Below the pieces are notes generated by a model. The model was not told where the DNA came from. It did not search any database and was given only the letters and a program-made list of their open reading frames with translations. A DNA stretch of 64,000 bases from Thamnaconus septentrionalis (taxonomy: Eukaryota > Chordata > Actinopteri > Tetraodontiformes > Monacanthidae). Each line of letters opens with the position of its first letter. Position 1 is the first letter of the stretch. Location of the stretch: the NCBI GenBank assembly GCA_009823395.1, contig CM020506.1, forward strand, positions 2,903,501-2,967,500, read 5' to 3'. Shown here in pieces: positions 41,732 through 55,544 of the stretch. The translations under genes and the position numbers were made by a program.

Positions 41732-42076
41732 AACCTGGAACTCTACACTGCCGCCGTCTACTGGCTGTCCGCTGGACCCCGTAGACGTCCCGTGTGGCAC
41801 CCACTATACCTCAAATGTTGTTCTACTACACGCTGCATGCGATCTTCTGAATGGCTGCTCAATGTGCTGATCCAAGATTTCAGGTTGTTTGTCTTGTGTC
41901 CTTGAAGACGCAGAACGTACGTAATAAGTTATAGACGTCTTTTCATCAGTTGACCTCAAAGTGCCAATTTGTACATTTCAGTGGACTTACAGACCAAACT
42001 GAATTTGCTCTGACTTTGAGACTGTGTTTGGTTAAATGTTTGCAGTATAAAATGTGTAGTGAAATTGAGCTGATCC

Positions 42077-42082
42077 AATAAA
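42077..42082 (+). terminator. Poly(A) signal of the DNase-like gene
   Basis: AATAAA about 345 bp after the stop codon of the last exon. Confidence 0.6.
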
Positions 42083-45000
42083 CCGAGCAAAGCTGCTTGT
42101 CTGCCTAACTTTTTCATGACCGTCCTCAGAGATTACAATCATTGAAATTATCTGAGCAACGCCAACTCGAAATGAAATGTTTTGCCAGTCTGTCAAAGCG
42201 ACATTGCAAGGCAGGGAAAAAGAAGAGACAAGTAGGTCAGTGGCACAGGTGATTGCAATCTTCGTGATTGAGAGCAAACCTATATTCAAGTCGGGTCAGT
42301 CGCCGGCGTCACTGCCTCATATTCGAACGTACGGAGGACAAATCACTCTGTTAGGTGCCGGGCAAAACCAAGGCAAACTGGAAAGATCAGAACAATGTCA
42401 TTTGAGAATCAACGCTGTGACGTGGAGAACAAATGGCTGCAGCACACGCAGCAGTTGAGCATGCCAGCAAGCCAGCATGCCCCTTTTCTGACTGTTCTGA
42501 CTGTGTTTGGTCAAGGAGTTGGTTTCCTAGGACCGGGTGTCAAATGACTGGTGTGTCCAATGCACAAACCAGTAGCGGAACCTTGTTATTTTTGAGGAAT
42601 TAATACTTTAATTTAATTAAAATAAATTTAAAAAGCAAATAATAGGACTAAATTGTGCTTGTGTTTGTTAAACCTCCACACCCTGTGTAATCTTTAACAG
42701 ATTACAGAGGATAAAGGGTTTTCTATTTTTGTTATGCTCACAGCTGAAAATAATTAATAAAAAAATAACTCTCAGCACTCCTTGTATTGTCTTCCTGCAA
42801 TCTCAGTATTTGCTGGTCAGGTCAGTGTGTGGTCAGGTGAATAATGCCGCGTCTGCAGAGAGGATTTTCAAACTGGTCTGGCCGGCTCCACCAAAAATGG
42901 ATCAAAGTCAAAACTGTTGACTCTGTCCCGCTATTGTGTCTGCAAGCACGGCTGCTGAGCAGCAGTCAGGGCAGCCAGCTCCTCACTTCACTGCTAGTTT
43001 TTCCTGCAGAACACGTGACTTGTAAACGGTCGTCAATCACCTGTCTAACAGGATCTATCTTCCGGTAAACAATTTGCAGTAGCATTAATCCACCCGAAAA
43101 CGAAATTCGGCTAACAACCGAGTTGTTTCGTTTTGTTATGCAGTTCATTCATTTCCAGCAACTGCCGTGCACGCCTGTCCGCCTGTCCGCCTGTCCGGGT
43201 CACCTTTTTCGCCCAACCAGAACGTCCGGGTTTTCTTTCTTTCTATCTTTCAAAAAAAAAAAAAAAAAAAGAAAGAAAGAAAGAAAGAAAAAATTAATTT
43301 GTTAGTTGGGCTCCACCTGGTGGCTGAAAGAATGCTTTTCTTTTTTTTCTTCTTTTTTTTTGTGAAAAAGTAGGAAACGAGATACTTGCCAGACCAGAAA
43401 GAAAACTTATCCTCTGTCCTGAATAAATCTTGACTGCTAAATAATTGTAAATATTAATTATCCTTTTTTTTGTAACCCCCAAATAACCAATAATGTTTGT
43501 GGACAAGACCTACAGAGGTGGCTTCTCCAGTAGGAAGGTGACCTCATTTTTTTCAATTGGTTATGTAGTTTAAAAGCAAAGTTTAAAAAAAAATGTACCA
43601 TGGAACTAAAGTACCAAATATTGAAGCGAGTTGATAATTTCACTGCTGAATCGTATTGCTCTTCACACTTTTAAACGGTGTACGACATTGCCCTCTGCTG
43701 GACAGCTGTTAACCTAGTAGTGTATATTTTTTATGCGCTTATTCGAGACAGTAGATGCGTTTACTTTTTTTTTTACTGATTTAGAGATCAGATCGTCTGA
43801 ATAAAGTGATCACATTGATTTTCAGTCCACGTTCATTGGACACCAGGCAGTGCAAGTATACCAGAGGAGTGACAGGCCTAACTTGCTTTTTTTCTCCACC
43901 ACGTACTAAACCAGGTTGACCAGGTTACTCCCCAAAAATCTCTACAGTGTCGTCTCCTTGTTGCGTCTCTACACTGGTGCCATGGTTCCTGGTGTTGCTG
44001 CAGATTCTTTCATCTCTCCGTCATGAGTCCCAGTCTCTCAGGGAACGACCTGACAGAATAATCAGCGCAGACCGATATAGACCTGACCTCCCAGCGGCCA
44101 GTCACTTTGAAGGGCAGGAAGAAAGACTTGGAAATTGAAAGATTAGATTGGAAATGTTGCTCTGATAACTGGTTGAGCCTGACTTTTCAAAGAGCCACTG
44201 TTTATCAGCACACCAGGACATCCAAGGCCTTTGAATGATTTGAAGACATTAACAATTTTAAGCTCGACACTTTAAACTGCCAAAATTATTTTCTAGTTTT
44301 TTTTTTTTTTGTTTTGGTGGAAGGATGTGGCAATTTGCCAGTTGGGAGATTTTTCATTTACAGAATACTAAAGCTGTGGTGCACCAAGAAGACCAAGTTT
44401 GAGCACATTCCTCTAAACTCTGAGTCAGGGAGAAGCAAAGAAAAGCAAACACGGACACAATGAATGAAGAGAAGATCAATCACAAAACATCCAACGAATT
44501 AAAATATCCAACAAAAATGTTCTTTTAAGCATTGTATGTTTAATAGAAAACCCCAGACAGAACGCAGACTTGAGAGACTTGGCTGCCATTACAGATATAC
44601 ATCTGATATATAATCCAACCCATTTATACAAACAGGATTTAATACAGTTGCATAAAAACAGCGGTTGAGATATTTTACTGCATATCGAGAGGCGTCAACG
44701 TGATGGCGCCATTTGCCGCAAGGTAAACCCTACTGCACACGTCTTTTCAGGCACTGATGGCTAATAAGGTTTTATGAGGTTTGTTCAGTCAAGACAAAAA
44801 AAAAGCAAATGACTCATTTCTTACTGATTTCACATTGCTTAGTTTTCAAAACAGTGGAATTTGTATGAAGACAAAAGAAAACAGGAATGAATTTGCAACT
44901 CAGTTGAATGTGACTCAAGTCAATTTTGTCACAAAACCAAATCTCGGTCAGTTTAATGCTACAAAGATAAAGGAACGCAGGTTCACCGGTGACCCAAAAA

Positions 45001-45842
45001 GTGCGATGAGAAGAACCAAACAACCGTTTCAAGTGGGAGGAGTTCGCCGTCATGGTGAGACCATTAAGTCACCCACACAAAGCAACTTCTGGGCTGTGTC
45101 ATAGAACGTGACCTATGTATCTAGACTATATAAATATTTTAGATTCTCTCTGTAGTGTCAAGTACAAAAACCCCGGAGATATACAAAGATGCAAAGTCGC
45201 TACAGTTTCTCTTACGTGTACATAAAATAAAACACCACAAACCCGGCAGTACATTAAACATACTCGGAGGTTTAGCAGGAAGCGACTGATATAGATTTTT
45301 AAGAAAGTTGATAACCTCTTTGAAATTATCAGTCGGCAACAATGACAAGGAGAACTGAAGCATGTTTGGTTAAAATAATAAGAATAAAATGTTGGTGTGA
45401 AAATCCAATAGGGGGAGAAAAATCCAAGCTCAAAACAGTAACTGGAATTTCCTCGATACTTCTGTAGACAAACTTGTAGTACTTGCATTTTACTTACAGC
45501 TACTTTCTTCAGCAAAAATCTGGAGGCAAATTGGTCTCACTGCATTATCTCTGTTTTTCAATGCCCTCTGTCACTCTTTAGATCGCTCACGTTGCGCAGT
45601 GAACTTCCCATGTTGCGGCCACGGCACTGAAGCCAGGAAGTCAGCCGCTTCACAGTGGTTGCTCCTATTCTAACCATCACAAGTTTTCAATTCTGAACAA
45701 ATAAAACAATGAGTCATTCTTCCAGGCCAATCATTACCTGTCCCGTGTAAACACTTTAAACCAAAAGTCTGAAAAAGACTTCATCAGTTGGCTTGGTATT
45801 GTTTGTTTTTTTTAAAAGTGACTGGTGTGTGTATTATTATTA
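42083..45842. other. Convergent intergenic spacer
   Basis: A 3.7-kb region between the 3' ends of the DNase-like gene and OSGIN1. It has an A-rich/(GAAA)n stretch at 43250-43290 and poly-T runs near 43330-43360. No gene was recognised. Confidence 0.6.
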
Positions 45843-45848
45843 TTTATT
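45843..45848 (-). terminator. osgin1: Candidate poly(A) signal of osgin1
   Basis: AATAAA on the minus strand (tttatt on plus), about 560 bp beyond the stop codon. Confidence 0.45.
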
Positions 45849-46403
45849 ATGACAGTGTGGCAGAAATTCTGTTTTTTTAAAAAAGGAGAATATATTCACT
45901 ATTCCCACACAGATTGGTAATAAGAAAAAGAAGGATCAAGGCTGAGGCAACACTTGGTGTTTGGTCTCATCAGGATGCTGACGGAAACAGAAGAAGCATG
46001 TAGTGCAAGGCAACCTCATCTACTGCGACCCTCAAAAGCGCGCAGGACAGAAGCCGCTGGCTCGCAGGTCGGATGCTGCGAGGCGACGCGTCCTATTGCT
46101 GTTTGACAGGCGTTTGGCTGCCGACACCTCCCAGCTGCGTTGCATTCCGACAGAAAAAAAAACCCAACAAACTTTCTAAAGCTTCTTGCATTTCTCCCCT
46201 TTCTTTACAGGTAACGATCACCGTGCGAGCCCCTCAGCCTTTGCTGGTGAACCTCAGTGCAACTCAGCAGCCAGTTTTGATATCTGGAGAAGAGCGTGGC
46301 GAGTCACTTGGTTTGTGGCCCCACTCCCGCTGCTCCTGCTCAGCCCCCCCCCTCCTCCCTGTCCCTGAGTACCCGCTACGAACCGAGGACCTCTGCCTCC
46401 GCT

Positions 46404-49400
46404 CTACACGCTCACGCGCCTGTCCAGATATCTGTCCATCAGTCTGTCCATGATGAAATCCCCGCTCTCCCGTCGCCCTCCCTCCCTCCACTTCTTGGCG
46501 AGATCGCTGGCGATGGCGAGCGCTCCCCCTTTCAGGAACCGGACAAAGTTCTCGCCCACCAGAGGCCCCATGGCGTACAGGCCCGGCCCGGCCGCCGCCA
46601 CCACGCTGTTGGTGAACGGGTCCACGTCAATTGGGTTCCTGCGGCACGTGACCGTCTCGTCCGGGTAGATGCTGAGCGGGCGGCCGTTGTCGGCCAAGAA
46701 GGAGAGGTTGGGGTGGGCGCCGATGAGAACCAGCACCTTGGAGACCTGCACCACAGTCCGCTGGCCCGATTCTGACTCTAGCACGCATTTCTTGTCGGGT
46801 CGGAACGCCACCACCCTGCAGCGTGGGAAGCTCAGGTAGCCGGGGTACGAAGAGGAGGAGGAGGAGGGGGGGGGGGAGGAGGTGGTGGAGGTGGACTGGT
46901 GGTGCAGGGTCGGGCCTTGGCTGTGTGGCGGAGGGGTCAGCTGGTGCTGCTGCTGAGTCATCATCTGGTGAACCTGGTGAACAGGACAGACACAGCTGTG
47001 ATGTACTGGGTTCCCACTCATTTCCACTGACAACATTTCAAAACTTTGCCACGACTTTTCCACCATGACCTTGCATGAAGTTCCAATGACCTTACCGCAA
47101 CCTACAAATACAGAATTTTCCCACTTAAAAGACACACGAACCTTTGCCAATTACCTTGATTGGTGCCATAATTGCTTACAATGTTAAAATGCAGACACAG
47201 AATTTGTCTTGGTCTTAAGTTAATACAGTCCAGATAGAACAACATGCAAATTCTGCAGGTTCATAAGGGGGCACAGTCAAATTTCACTTTCAGTGATTTT
47301 ACAAAATTTCATTTTTTTTTTCAGACCTGGAAAATTTCATGATTTTTCCAGGTTTTGAGTGCCCGTAGGCACCCCGGAAATAACGTAGTTCAACGTGTCT
47401 GTGGAGATTCATTTATCCAGGTGGGGATCAACCATCAATCGCTCCTCTCATACCTTGTGGTACTCTGGGTAGAGGAGTTTGGGCAGCTGGTTGAAGATGA
47501 GGCCGGGGTCATTGACCGAGCGTCGGAAGACGTGATAGACCGGAGTGCTGAGGTGGTGGGCGGCCAGGACGGCGTCGGCCGCCGTGAGCCCCGCCCCCAC
47601 GATCAGGACGGGGTCCGAGGTGTGGTCCAGCTCGCCGTTGGAGATGGCCAGCTCCAGCTCCCAGAAGGAGTGGCAGACGAAGGGCAGCGACTCGCCCTCC
47701 ACGCCCAGCCGCGCCGGGATGTCGTGGGTGCCCGTCGCCAGCACCACGTTGTGGGCCAGCAGGGAGAAGGGATACTCCTCTGGAACTGCGGAGCCATCTG
47801 GAAGACAGAGAGGACAGAGGAGGTCACTATTTGACCCTGGTGCTAAATTTTGTTAATCAACAGGTTTTTTTGTTTTTTTTTATCAAAAACTACCTCCGAG
47901 CACCTCTCCCTCCCTCCGCTGCAGTCCGGTTACCCTCCAGCAGGGCGGCGACCCGTCAGGGCTGCCAGTCTGTCTGGTGACTGAGGTGACTGTGGTCCCA
48001 CAGGCAAAGTTCTGCTCCAGGGACATCTGGGAAACGTAGTGCTGATAGTAGGAGGCGATCTCGGCCGGGGTGGCGCGATCATTCCGAACATTTCTGAAAA
48101 TGAAAATGCATTTTTTTTTTTTATTATATTGTAACGCTTTGGTTCATTTTCAATTGACATTAAAGCACACATTTTCTACACATCCCATGATAGATTTTTT
48201 TTCTCCGATGAGGTGGGTCACCAAAACATAATTTGTTCATAATGTAATATGAGAGTCACCTTGTTCAGTATTTCAACGACTGTGAAAACCCAGACCAAAG
48301 AATAATCAGTTGGTACGCACCTTCGTTTTTCTCTCATCCAGTCCTTCAGCTTGAGTCCAGGAAGCTCCATCCAGTTCGCCAAGCTCAGAGTCAGCATGGA
48401 GCCCTCCATGGCCTACAGGGTGCAAACACAAAAAAAAATGTTTACTGCTAAGAGCTTTTGGTCCGCGCGGAATGTTTCCTCATCCATTACCGTTTTAGCA
48501 CACTGGAAAAAAGAAAAAGTGGAAATGAACTATTGAACTATTCTAAGCACGTACATGCCAGGCTCCTCCCGGCGGCCCCTTCCCCAGCACCAGGTGAGGG
48601 ACGCCGCGTTCAGGCTCATATCGCCACTCGAGGGGAGACGTGTGCTCCTGGCCAAAGTCACTGCCAGGCAGCAGCAGCGAATCAAAAAGCACCGCCACAG
48701 GATTGGACGATCTCCCCTCCAGCCCCTCACACAGGTACTCCAGGTCCTGGAGCAAGAAGAGGAGAGCAGACGCTGCATCACACCTTTTGTTTTTGTGTTT
48801 GTTTTTTTTTTTTTTACATTTAAAAGCGAAATGATTGATTTTTTTCCCTTCCTGAACAACAGCAAAGGCACGTCGAGCAAATTACTCTGACTGTGCGTCT
48901 CTCACCTGCTGCAGCAGGGACAGGTGAGGCTGCTCTCCCAGCTTGCCGTGCAGCAGGGGGTTGGGGTGCGACGCGTCAGGTGAGAAGTAGGGGGTGTGGC
49001 CCGACAGCAGGTACGACAGACAGATGCCCGACGGGCCGTTACCTGGGAAACAGAGACGAGAGGCGGCGGTCACGTTGCTGCGCCGCTCGACCGTGCAACC
49101 AGTTTGCTGGCAAATCGACGAGCGGCATTGTGTTTTTGGTCAGTGCCCAAACTCTGGCAGGCGCACGTGGCCTGTCTGCTTGGCAGCCACAGTGACACCT
49201 GCAGGAACCACGGGGCCTTGTTTTTTTTGGCACACATTCAGCCCTTTGACAGACAGCTACTGCAGCAGCACGAGCAGCAAAACTAGAAAAAGAAGAGACT
49301 TTTTTTTTTTTTTCTAATTCACAGCCGCTAAGAAGTACAGAGTCACAGTGAGGGAGGCATGACTCAGCAGATGTCAATGTTGCATCAACCAGTTTAATGC

Positions 49401-49971
49401 GGGAGTGACTCAGCAGGACGACCTCGGCATGCAGTGGGTAGATACAGAGCAAATCTTGAGAAGAAAATTAAAAAAACAACGAAACAAATAAGTTTCTTTT
49501 GGCCTTTGTTTTCGTATCATTTCTTTAACGTTTATTGTTTAATCTCCACAAAAACTACTCCATTCACTTTCTTCCTCATACGCTCGGTCACTCTGATCTC
49601 ACGGTGTCACTGTGCAACGTTGAAGTTCACCGCTTCCTCTCACAACTTCTGCCTTCCACTGTGTCGAAATGTCTGGCAAGAGGTGCAACAGACAAGCGAG
49701 GACGTTTTTCCCAGGCTGTAAACACGGAAGCTAGAAGTAATGATAGTAGGTCCAGTCACAAGAGCTGCACCAGGGGGTGTTCATGCAAAATCTATCTTTT
49801 TTTTTTTTTTGATCATCACAACCGAATGTATTTATAAAACCTGAGGTGCAACATTTATTTGCATGTGGATTTCCTTTTAGTTTTCTGAGAGAGAGAGAGA
49901 GAGAGTTTCTTACCAATAATGACCACAGGCAAGATCTCGCTGGGGAAAGTGTCCTTGTCTCTTGGATCCAT
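46404..49971 (-). CDS. osgin1: Oxidative stress-induced growth inhibitor 1 (OSGIN1-like FAD/NAD(P)-binding protein)
   Basis: Seven coding exons in transcription order: 49971-49914, 49042-48906, 48746-48555, 48412-48321, 48093-47894, 47797-47454, 46973-46404. Total 1593 bp, 530 residues, all phases consistent. An N-terminal dinucleotide-binding motif VVIIGNGPSGICLSYLLSG (about residue 16 on) is followed by the OSGIN signatures YLCEGLEGRS, GPPGGAWH, ANWMELPGLKLKDWM, VVLATGTHDIPARLG, a second VLIVGAGLTAADAV (about 290) and GPLVGENFVRFLKGGALA near the end. OSGIN1 is a stress-induced, growth-suppressing, apoptosis-linked flavoprotein-like protein related to FAD monooxygenases. The last exon carries a low-complexity Gln/Pro/Ser insert that I do not recall in human OSGIN1. 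The ATG follows acceptor tttctctcctcag by 5 bp, so at least one upstream exon exists. Two NRF2-type sites lie in the first coding intron. OSGIN1 is preferred to OSGIN2 on overall resemblance. Confidence 0.88.
49359..49369. promoter_or_regulatory. osgin1: NRF2/NF-E2 antioxidant response element 1
   Basis: ATGACTCAGCA is a perfect match to the RTGACnnnGCA antioxidant response core (reverse complement TGCTGAGTCAT, the classic NF-E2 site). It lies in the intron after osgin1 coding exon 1. Confidence 0.6.
49405..49415. promoter_or_regulatory. osgin1: NRF2/NF-E2 antioxidant response element 2
   Basis: GTGACTCAGCA is a second perfect site in the same orientation, 46 bp from the first. OSGIN1 is a known NRF2 target in mammals, which supports function. 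Confidence 0.6.
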
Positions 49972-49989
49972 TGTGACTGAGGAGAGAAA

Positions 49990-52900
49990 CGCACAAGGCA
50001 TTAGTAATATTAACAACCCTTTAATATCTGCATTACCTAAGACTGGGAGTGTGGAGAAAGGTTGACTGGTTAATGATTGGCGTATCCAGAGAGCACTCAC
50101 AATGGTGAGAGTCAGTAGGAGACTTCCACTGACCTTAAACACACAGGCACACACACACACACACACGAGTGACCACATAGTTTTACAGAGCTACACGGCC
50201 TTGTGGAGGAAAAGTCACCCAAATGTGGCTCGAGTTGAAAGGTGGGAAGGTGAATTTTGTATTATGACAAGAATAAAACTGCTTTTGGGGTTCAAAAATA
50301 ATCATGGTATTCGGAAAATTGCCCTCATTAGGCTTTTAAGCTACAACTCCGTCACTAAAGGCATACTGTAACAGCGTGATTCACCTCTGACAGTCTGAAC
50401 TAAATCCGTCGCATCAGTTACATAAAATGACATCAGAGGTTTCAGGCTCCTCCCCTAATGAGCTGCATCCGGTTAAAGGTGATTGGTCATTAAATTTATC
50501 TTGCAGAGAAGTTCATCTGAAGAATTTCATTATCCACATTACCATTATAAGACCACACTTGACCAAAGTGTTAATAGTGCTAATCAGGTTCTGTTGTGCC
50601 GACCTTTAGCAAGCTTTACTCCCACATGTTCTCCGTTCCTTTCAGAGTCGGGCACGTTCGGCTAAGGCTGACGGTCGGACTTAGTTCACAGCTGAATATG
50701 AACACATTTATAAAAGCAGACACATCAGGGAGTGCTGAAGGAGTCGACTTGTCAAAGTGGATCAAAGTGCGTCCACCTTTAATGGAGCGGTGATCTATTT
50801 GATCTGACTCGATGTCAAAGGGTTTCACCAGCCGTAAGCATGACTCATCACTAAACGCCACGTTACAAAACTATTACTGCATAACTCAAGGTCAGTATTT
50901 GGCAGTAACCAGGTGTTTTGTTTGGTTTTTTTTATCACTAAGATAACCTCCACTCTCTACTTAAATGCAAATTTGTTCTTTAACTTGTGTGGCTATTAAA
51001 ACCTACAAAACCGAAAATAGGCTAAAATTAGGCATTAATGTGTACAGAGATGGTTGGTTGGAGTGAACTTTTTTTTCACCCTGTTGACTATCGCATCTGT
51101 CAGCTGTCGTGTGTGTGTGTGGTTTTTTTTTTTAAGGGCTCGTACAAAAATCTCATGCATGTTAACATCACATGCGCGTGCTACATATTTCCATAAAGCA
51201 GGCTAAATGGAGGGACAATGTGATTTGGAGTAAGCCTTTGATTCTGAACAGATGTTCAGGAAGACTCTGTGCCGTTTTCTAATAAGGTTCTTTAAGGGGA
51301 TAACATTGTAATTACAATAACGCATGTCCAACCTCTCTCTCTCTGAGCTGTAAAAACAGACTGATTTTCTGGGGGTGAGATAAAAGCTCAGCGTCGGCCT
51401 GCCAACTCTATCACCACCACGCACAGGAACGGACGTAACAGATGAGCCGACAAGACAAGATAGGGGAGGGTCAAGTTTTCAAACTCACTTTTAAGAAAAA
51501 TATTTTACAACTACTGATGAGCAGCAACAGAACTGTAAAAGACTTGTAAAGCCGAGCTGTACTTCTTTGCAGTAATAAAATGATCAACTCCAGCTTCTTT
51601 ACATGGGGCCTGCGCAACGCTATACATCTCAACTCAAAGCTAATCACAAACAGACCCCTTCCAGGAATGGGAGGAGTTTTTGGCAGTTGCATAATAAAAA
51701 AAAAGAAAAAGATCTCACTCGTTTGAACGCTTGCTGGGGAACGGGCGTAGCTCAGCTGGGTTAATATACTAAAGTTACACCTATACAGATAAAAGTTTGA
51801 GGTGAAGTCGAGAGCGGATAAGGGGGCACAAGCACAGCGGCTAAAAAAAGAATGAATGAAAGCCACGAGTGAATAGAAGGAGGCAGAGGGACAGAGAGGG
51901 TCACTCGAGGACGAATCAGAGGGCCAGGTGCCAGGACCGACCCTGGAGAGAGCTGAAGGCTTCACTGTAACACTGCATAGCTCTCAGGCTGGGCCGCCTT
52001 TCACTTGGCAGGCCCACGTATGCTGCTTTTTATTGTTCTGGCAGTGACAGAACGGTCCGAGGGCAGCGCCACGCTGTGTTATAACTGTGTTATACACATT
52101 CGGCTTAATTAAATGGCGTCGTGAATGCCTGGTTTTCGGACAGGATACTTCTAGACCAGGCGTAGGAAAAAAAAAAAACTACGTAATAAAGTAGGTCAGT
52201 AATAAAATAGCTGTACTTCATCCAATTTTTCAGTGTTTGAAGAGTCTTTTCAATAAAGAGCTAAACACCATAGAGCTTCAAAGACATTGTGCTGCAACAC
52301 TTTAGTTCATTTTCAGTTGACATTAAACCACATGTTTTCTATACATCTCATGATATATTTTTTCTCCTATGGAGGCGGCTCACCAAAACACTCCATTCAT
52401 CAGCTCCTGCTCCTCTGTCAAATTTCAGAAGCCATAGTGGCCCCTACCAGTAAAAGAGTTTGCCCAGCCCTGCTCTAGCTCTTTATTATATGCTCGTCAA
52501 AAACGATTTATTCATCTTATACCGGGTTTAGACGGGACGAAATGTGTGGAGCGCAGCCACGTGCTGCCACGCGGAGTTTCATATGTGTGTCAGTGTAGAG
52601 TTGTAAACATTGTGCTGTCCAGCCGCAGTGGGTGAAATAATCTATGTTGCGGGCTCAGTGGGACAAAGGCCAGCGATTATTTAAGGAGCTACGTAACCAA
52701 GCATGTGAACGCAGAGTGAAGGTTGAGCCTTGTGTCTGGTGACCCTGGGCTTCCTCATCCGTCAGCTCTTTCCCCCCCCACCCCCCACCCACTTCTCTCT
52801 GCAAGCGGCGCTGAGCCTGGGACGTTTTTTTTTTCCTTTCTTTTTTTTTTTTCCTGCGTGACGTGCAAGTTTATCTATAATCAACACAAAAATCCCAGCA

Positions 52901-55544
52901 CGGCGACATTGTCTAAATCAGGCGATCCGTGACCTTCCAGCACCAAATGAGATACGCGGCTGAGGGTTCGCCGTCTGCAAAAGAAGCTCTGACAGATATG
53001 CAGTGGACTACAGGAATATTTTTTATAGTTAGGTAGTTTGTAGTCAAGTCAAAAAAAAACAAAAAAAAAACACAGTTTGTCTGTTCTGTTTTGTGACACA
53101 GAATTCGTCTCTGATAAGAAAGTAATCCAAGACAAGACATATTTTTACTGTTCCTGACGGAGTCGCTCTCACCGTCAGTGAAAGGCTATTACAGTTTTTT
53201 TTTTATGGCGTTATGAGGCAGCTGGCGCAGCACCACCCCAACAATGACACAGCACTTATTCCAGAGTCGTGTGCATGCCTGACTGCTCACAAATGGGCGT
53301 GTGCGTGTGTGCGTGTGTGTGTGTGCGTGTGTTTACACGGAGCAATCAGCAGGCGCTCCAAACACTCCCTTGTGTTGACTTCCTCCAACAACGACACAGG
53401 TCTTACTTTAAATCACTTTGCAAATTTTTCCTCCCAACAACAATCTCTTAATCCTCACATTACATAACGGCGCAACTCACAACCTTAAAGGGCCAGTATG
53501 GGAGTGAGAGGGGGGCGAGGGAGGAAACCCCTCCCCCTCCGCCCTAAGTCAGTTCGGTATCACTGGCTACAAGAAAACCAAACAAAGTCCGACAGATTGG
53601 ATCAGAAACGGATGTCAATTTAAATAAAAAATAAACGACAACTGCTTCCAGTTGTGTATTCAGTTTTTAACGCAACCAGTTGTAGCTGACAGTCCACAGT
53701 GGGAACAGGCAGCCCCTCATTCTGATCCAGTGACTCATGTTATGTATCGCACAACACCTCAATCGCAACCCCTTTCTGACTCGCCAACGCTGAAGAAATT
53801 CTCCAGCTGGCACCTGAGCTGACGTCACGCTGAAATCACACCGACGACCGCACCATCTGCCGCCTGCAGCAGCAAGACGGCTAATAAGCTTTTCATTATC
53901 TGCATGGCCACCGTAAGTTAAAAATACCTGCTGGAACAAAGGGCTGCAAAGAAAATAAATAGTAAGAAGAAATAAACCTTCTGAAAAAAATGGCTATTAA
54001 AGTTCATCAAAAGAAACACTCAATCAATTGACATTGAGTGACATTCAATTAATGATATACAGTTCTGCTAAAGTGCCGAGTACAGTCTTCTTATGGGACT
54101 TGGTTGAATCTTTGCAGAAAAAAAACAAACCCAATTTGACCTCATAAGGTAGCTGCAGTTCTGAGAGTTTGGTTTCATTTTGCATCTGTGGTAAATAAGA
54201 CTGATCTTGAAAGGCTTCTGTGTGCATTGCTTTGAGATGGTATTTGGACGATTTACATTTTTAAGCAATAAAGTAAAGTTTAAACTTTGACAGAGTTTTT
54301 TTTTTATTGTGACCAATGCAAATAGCTACTCGAAGGAATGCTGCAGGCAAATGGTCCGATACATTTTATTGACTTTTCTAAATTCCAGTTGTACACTAAT
54401 AACTCTAGTAAAGCTGTCACACAAAAGCATATGTTGTACAAGAATAACGCATACAATAAGTATGAGGAAAAGTATGACGAGAGTACAAAGTACAGTACAG
54501 TACTTAATCAGAAAATTTTAAAATACAGATTACAGAGGTGAATTTTTCCACCTGGTGTGTCAGCTTCTGGTCCTGCAGGAGAGGCTGCGGGATCAGAACA
54601 GGCTGGTTAAAGTCACATCTACACCATGATCATACACTGCGACCGGAGGGACAGAGTTGCAGCAACCACTCCTGATTTACAAATCAAATAGGGATATGTA
54701 AACCCATCTGTTTATTACAGGAGGGCACAAACAACGCATTGTTGGAAAAACAAACCAACTTGACCAGAATAAAGAATGATGTGTTATTTCATTCCAAAAC
54801 TAACAAAAACTCAGATTGAGACTGCAGTGGGATGCTTTTGTGCAGCTTGTGACAGAAGTTACAGTAAATTCAAATGGAAAACCTTGCACATTGTCTGTTT
54901 TTTTTTTTTTGTCGAGACACTTCATACACTACACACGGTCACTTTCCCCTAACTTTCCTGTGAATCATAATGAGCCAAGGCAAATATTTTTTGACAAATA
55001 GGAAGAGATACAATGCCTGGTTACAACTGAGGTAACCTTTGTCCAGCACAGTGGCACCGTGACTGACTTCTACTAGGATGCCTTTCCTCTGATGCAAAGA
55101 GAACAGACTAGTAGTCAGTGTACTTCCTATGACCGTGTATTTATCAACAGGGGATTGGAGTGTTTTCAGCATTGTCTTTAGATCACTTTCAACAGGAGAC
55201 TCTGTGGGCAGGCAGGTAATCGTGTACGCACGGACCCATTCATTATTATTATTATTATTATAACAGTGCTATTTGTGGGTGCTGTAGCATTGACACATTG
55301 CTTTTTCATAGCTCGTTGCGGCTGTAGTCGGGTCTCCCCTGCTGCCTTTAACACTACTGTTGAACTCGCGCCAGAGAAATTTCTAGACCATGCAAATCAT
55401 TAAACCCAATTTGTATCGACGGCTCGTGACGTTTGGTAGCTGAGAGGCTCCTGCTCTGCTTACACTTTGGTTACATCAGGGAAATGCATACATCATGTGT
55501 TCAGCAATTATCACCTATAGTAGCTTCAGTGCTACTTCAAAAAG
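49990..55544. other. osgin1: osgin1 upstream region / candidate 5' intron
   Basis: A 5.5-kb region between the first recognised coding exon and the CpG-rich segment. It is mostly AT-rich, with short (CA)n at 50147-50165, (GT)n near 53298-53332 and poly-T or poly-A runs. An A-box-like TAGCTCAGCTGG occurs near 51752 without a partner B-box. No coding exon was recognised. Confidence 0.45.

Noticed and set aside
51745..51800. A second tRNA/SINE start (TAGCTCAGCTGG)
   Set aside because: No B-box or tail was found at the expected distance; a chance match is likely.
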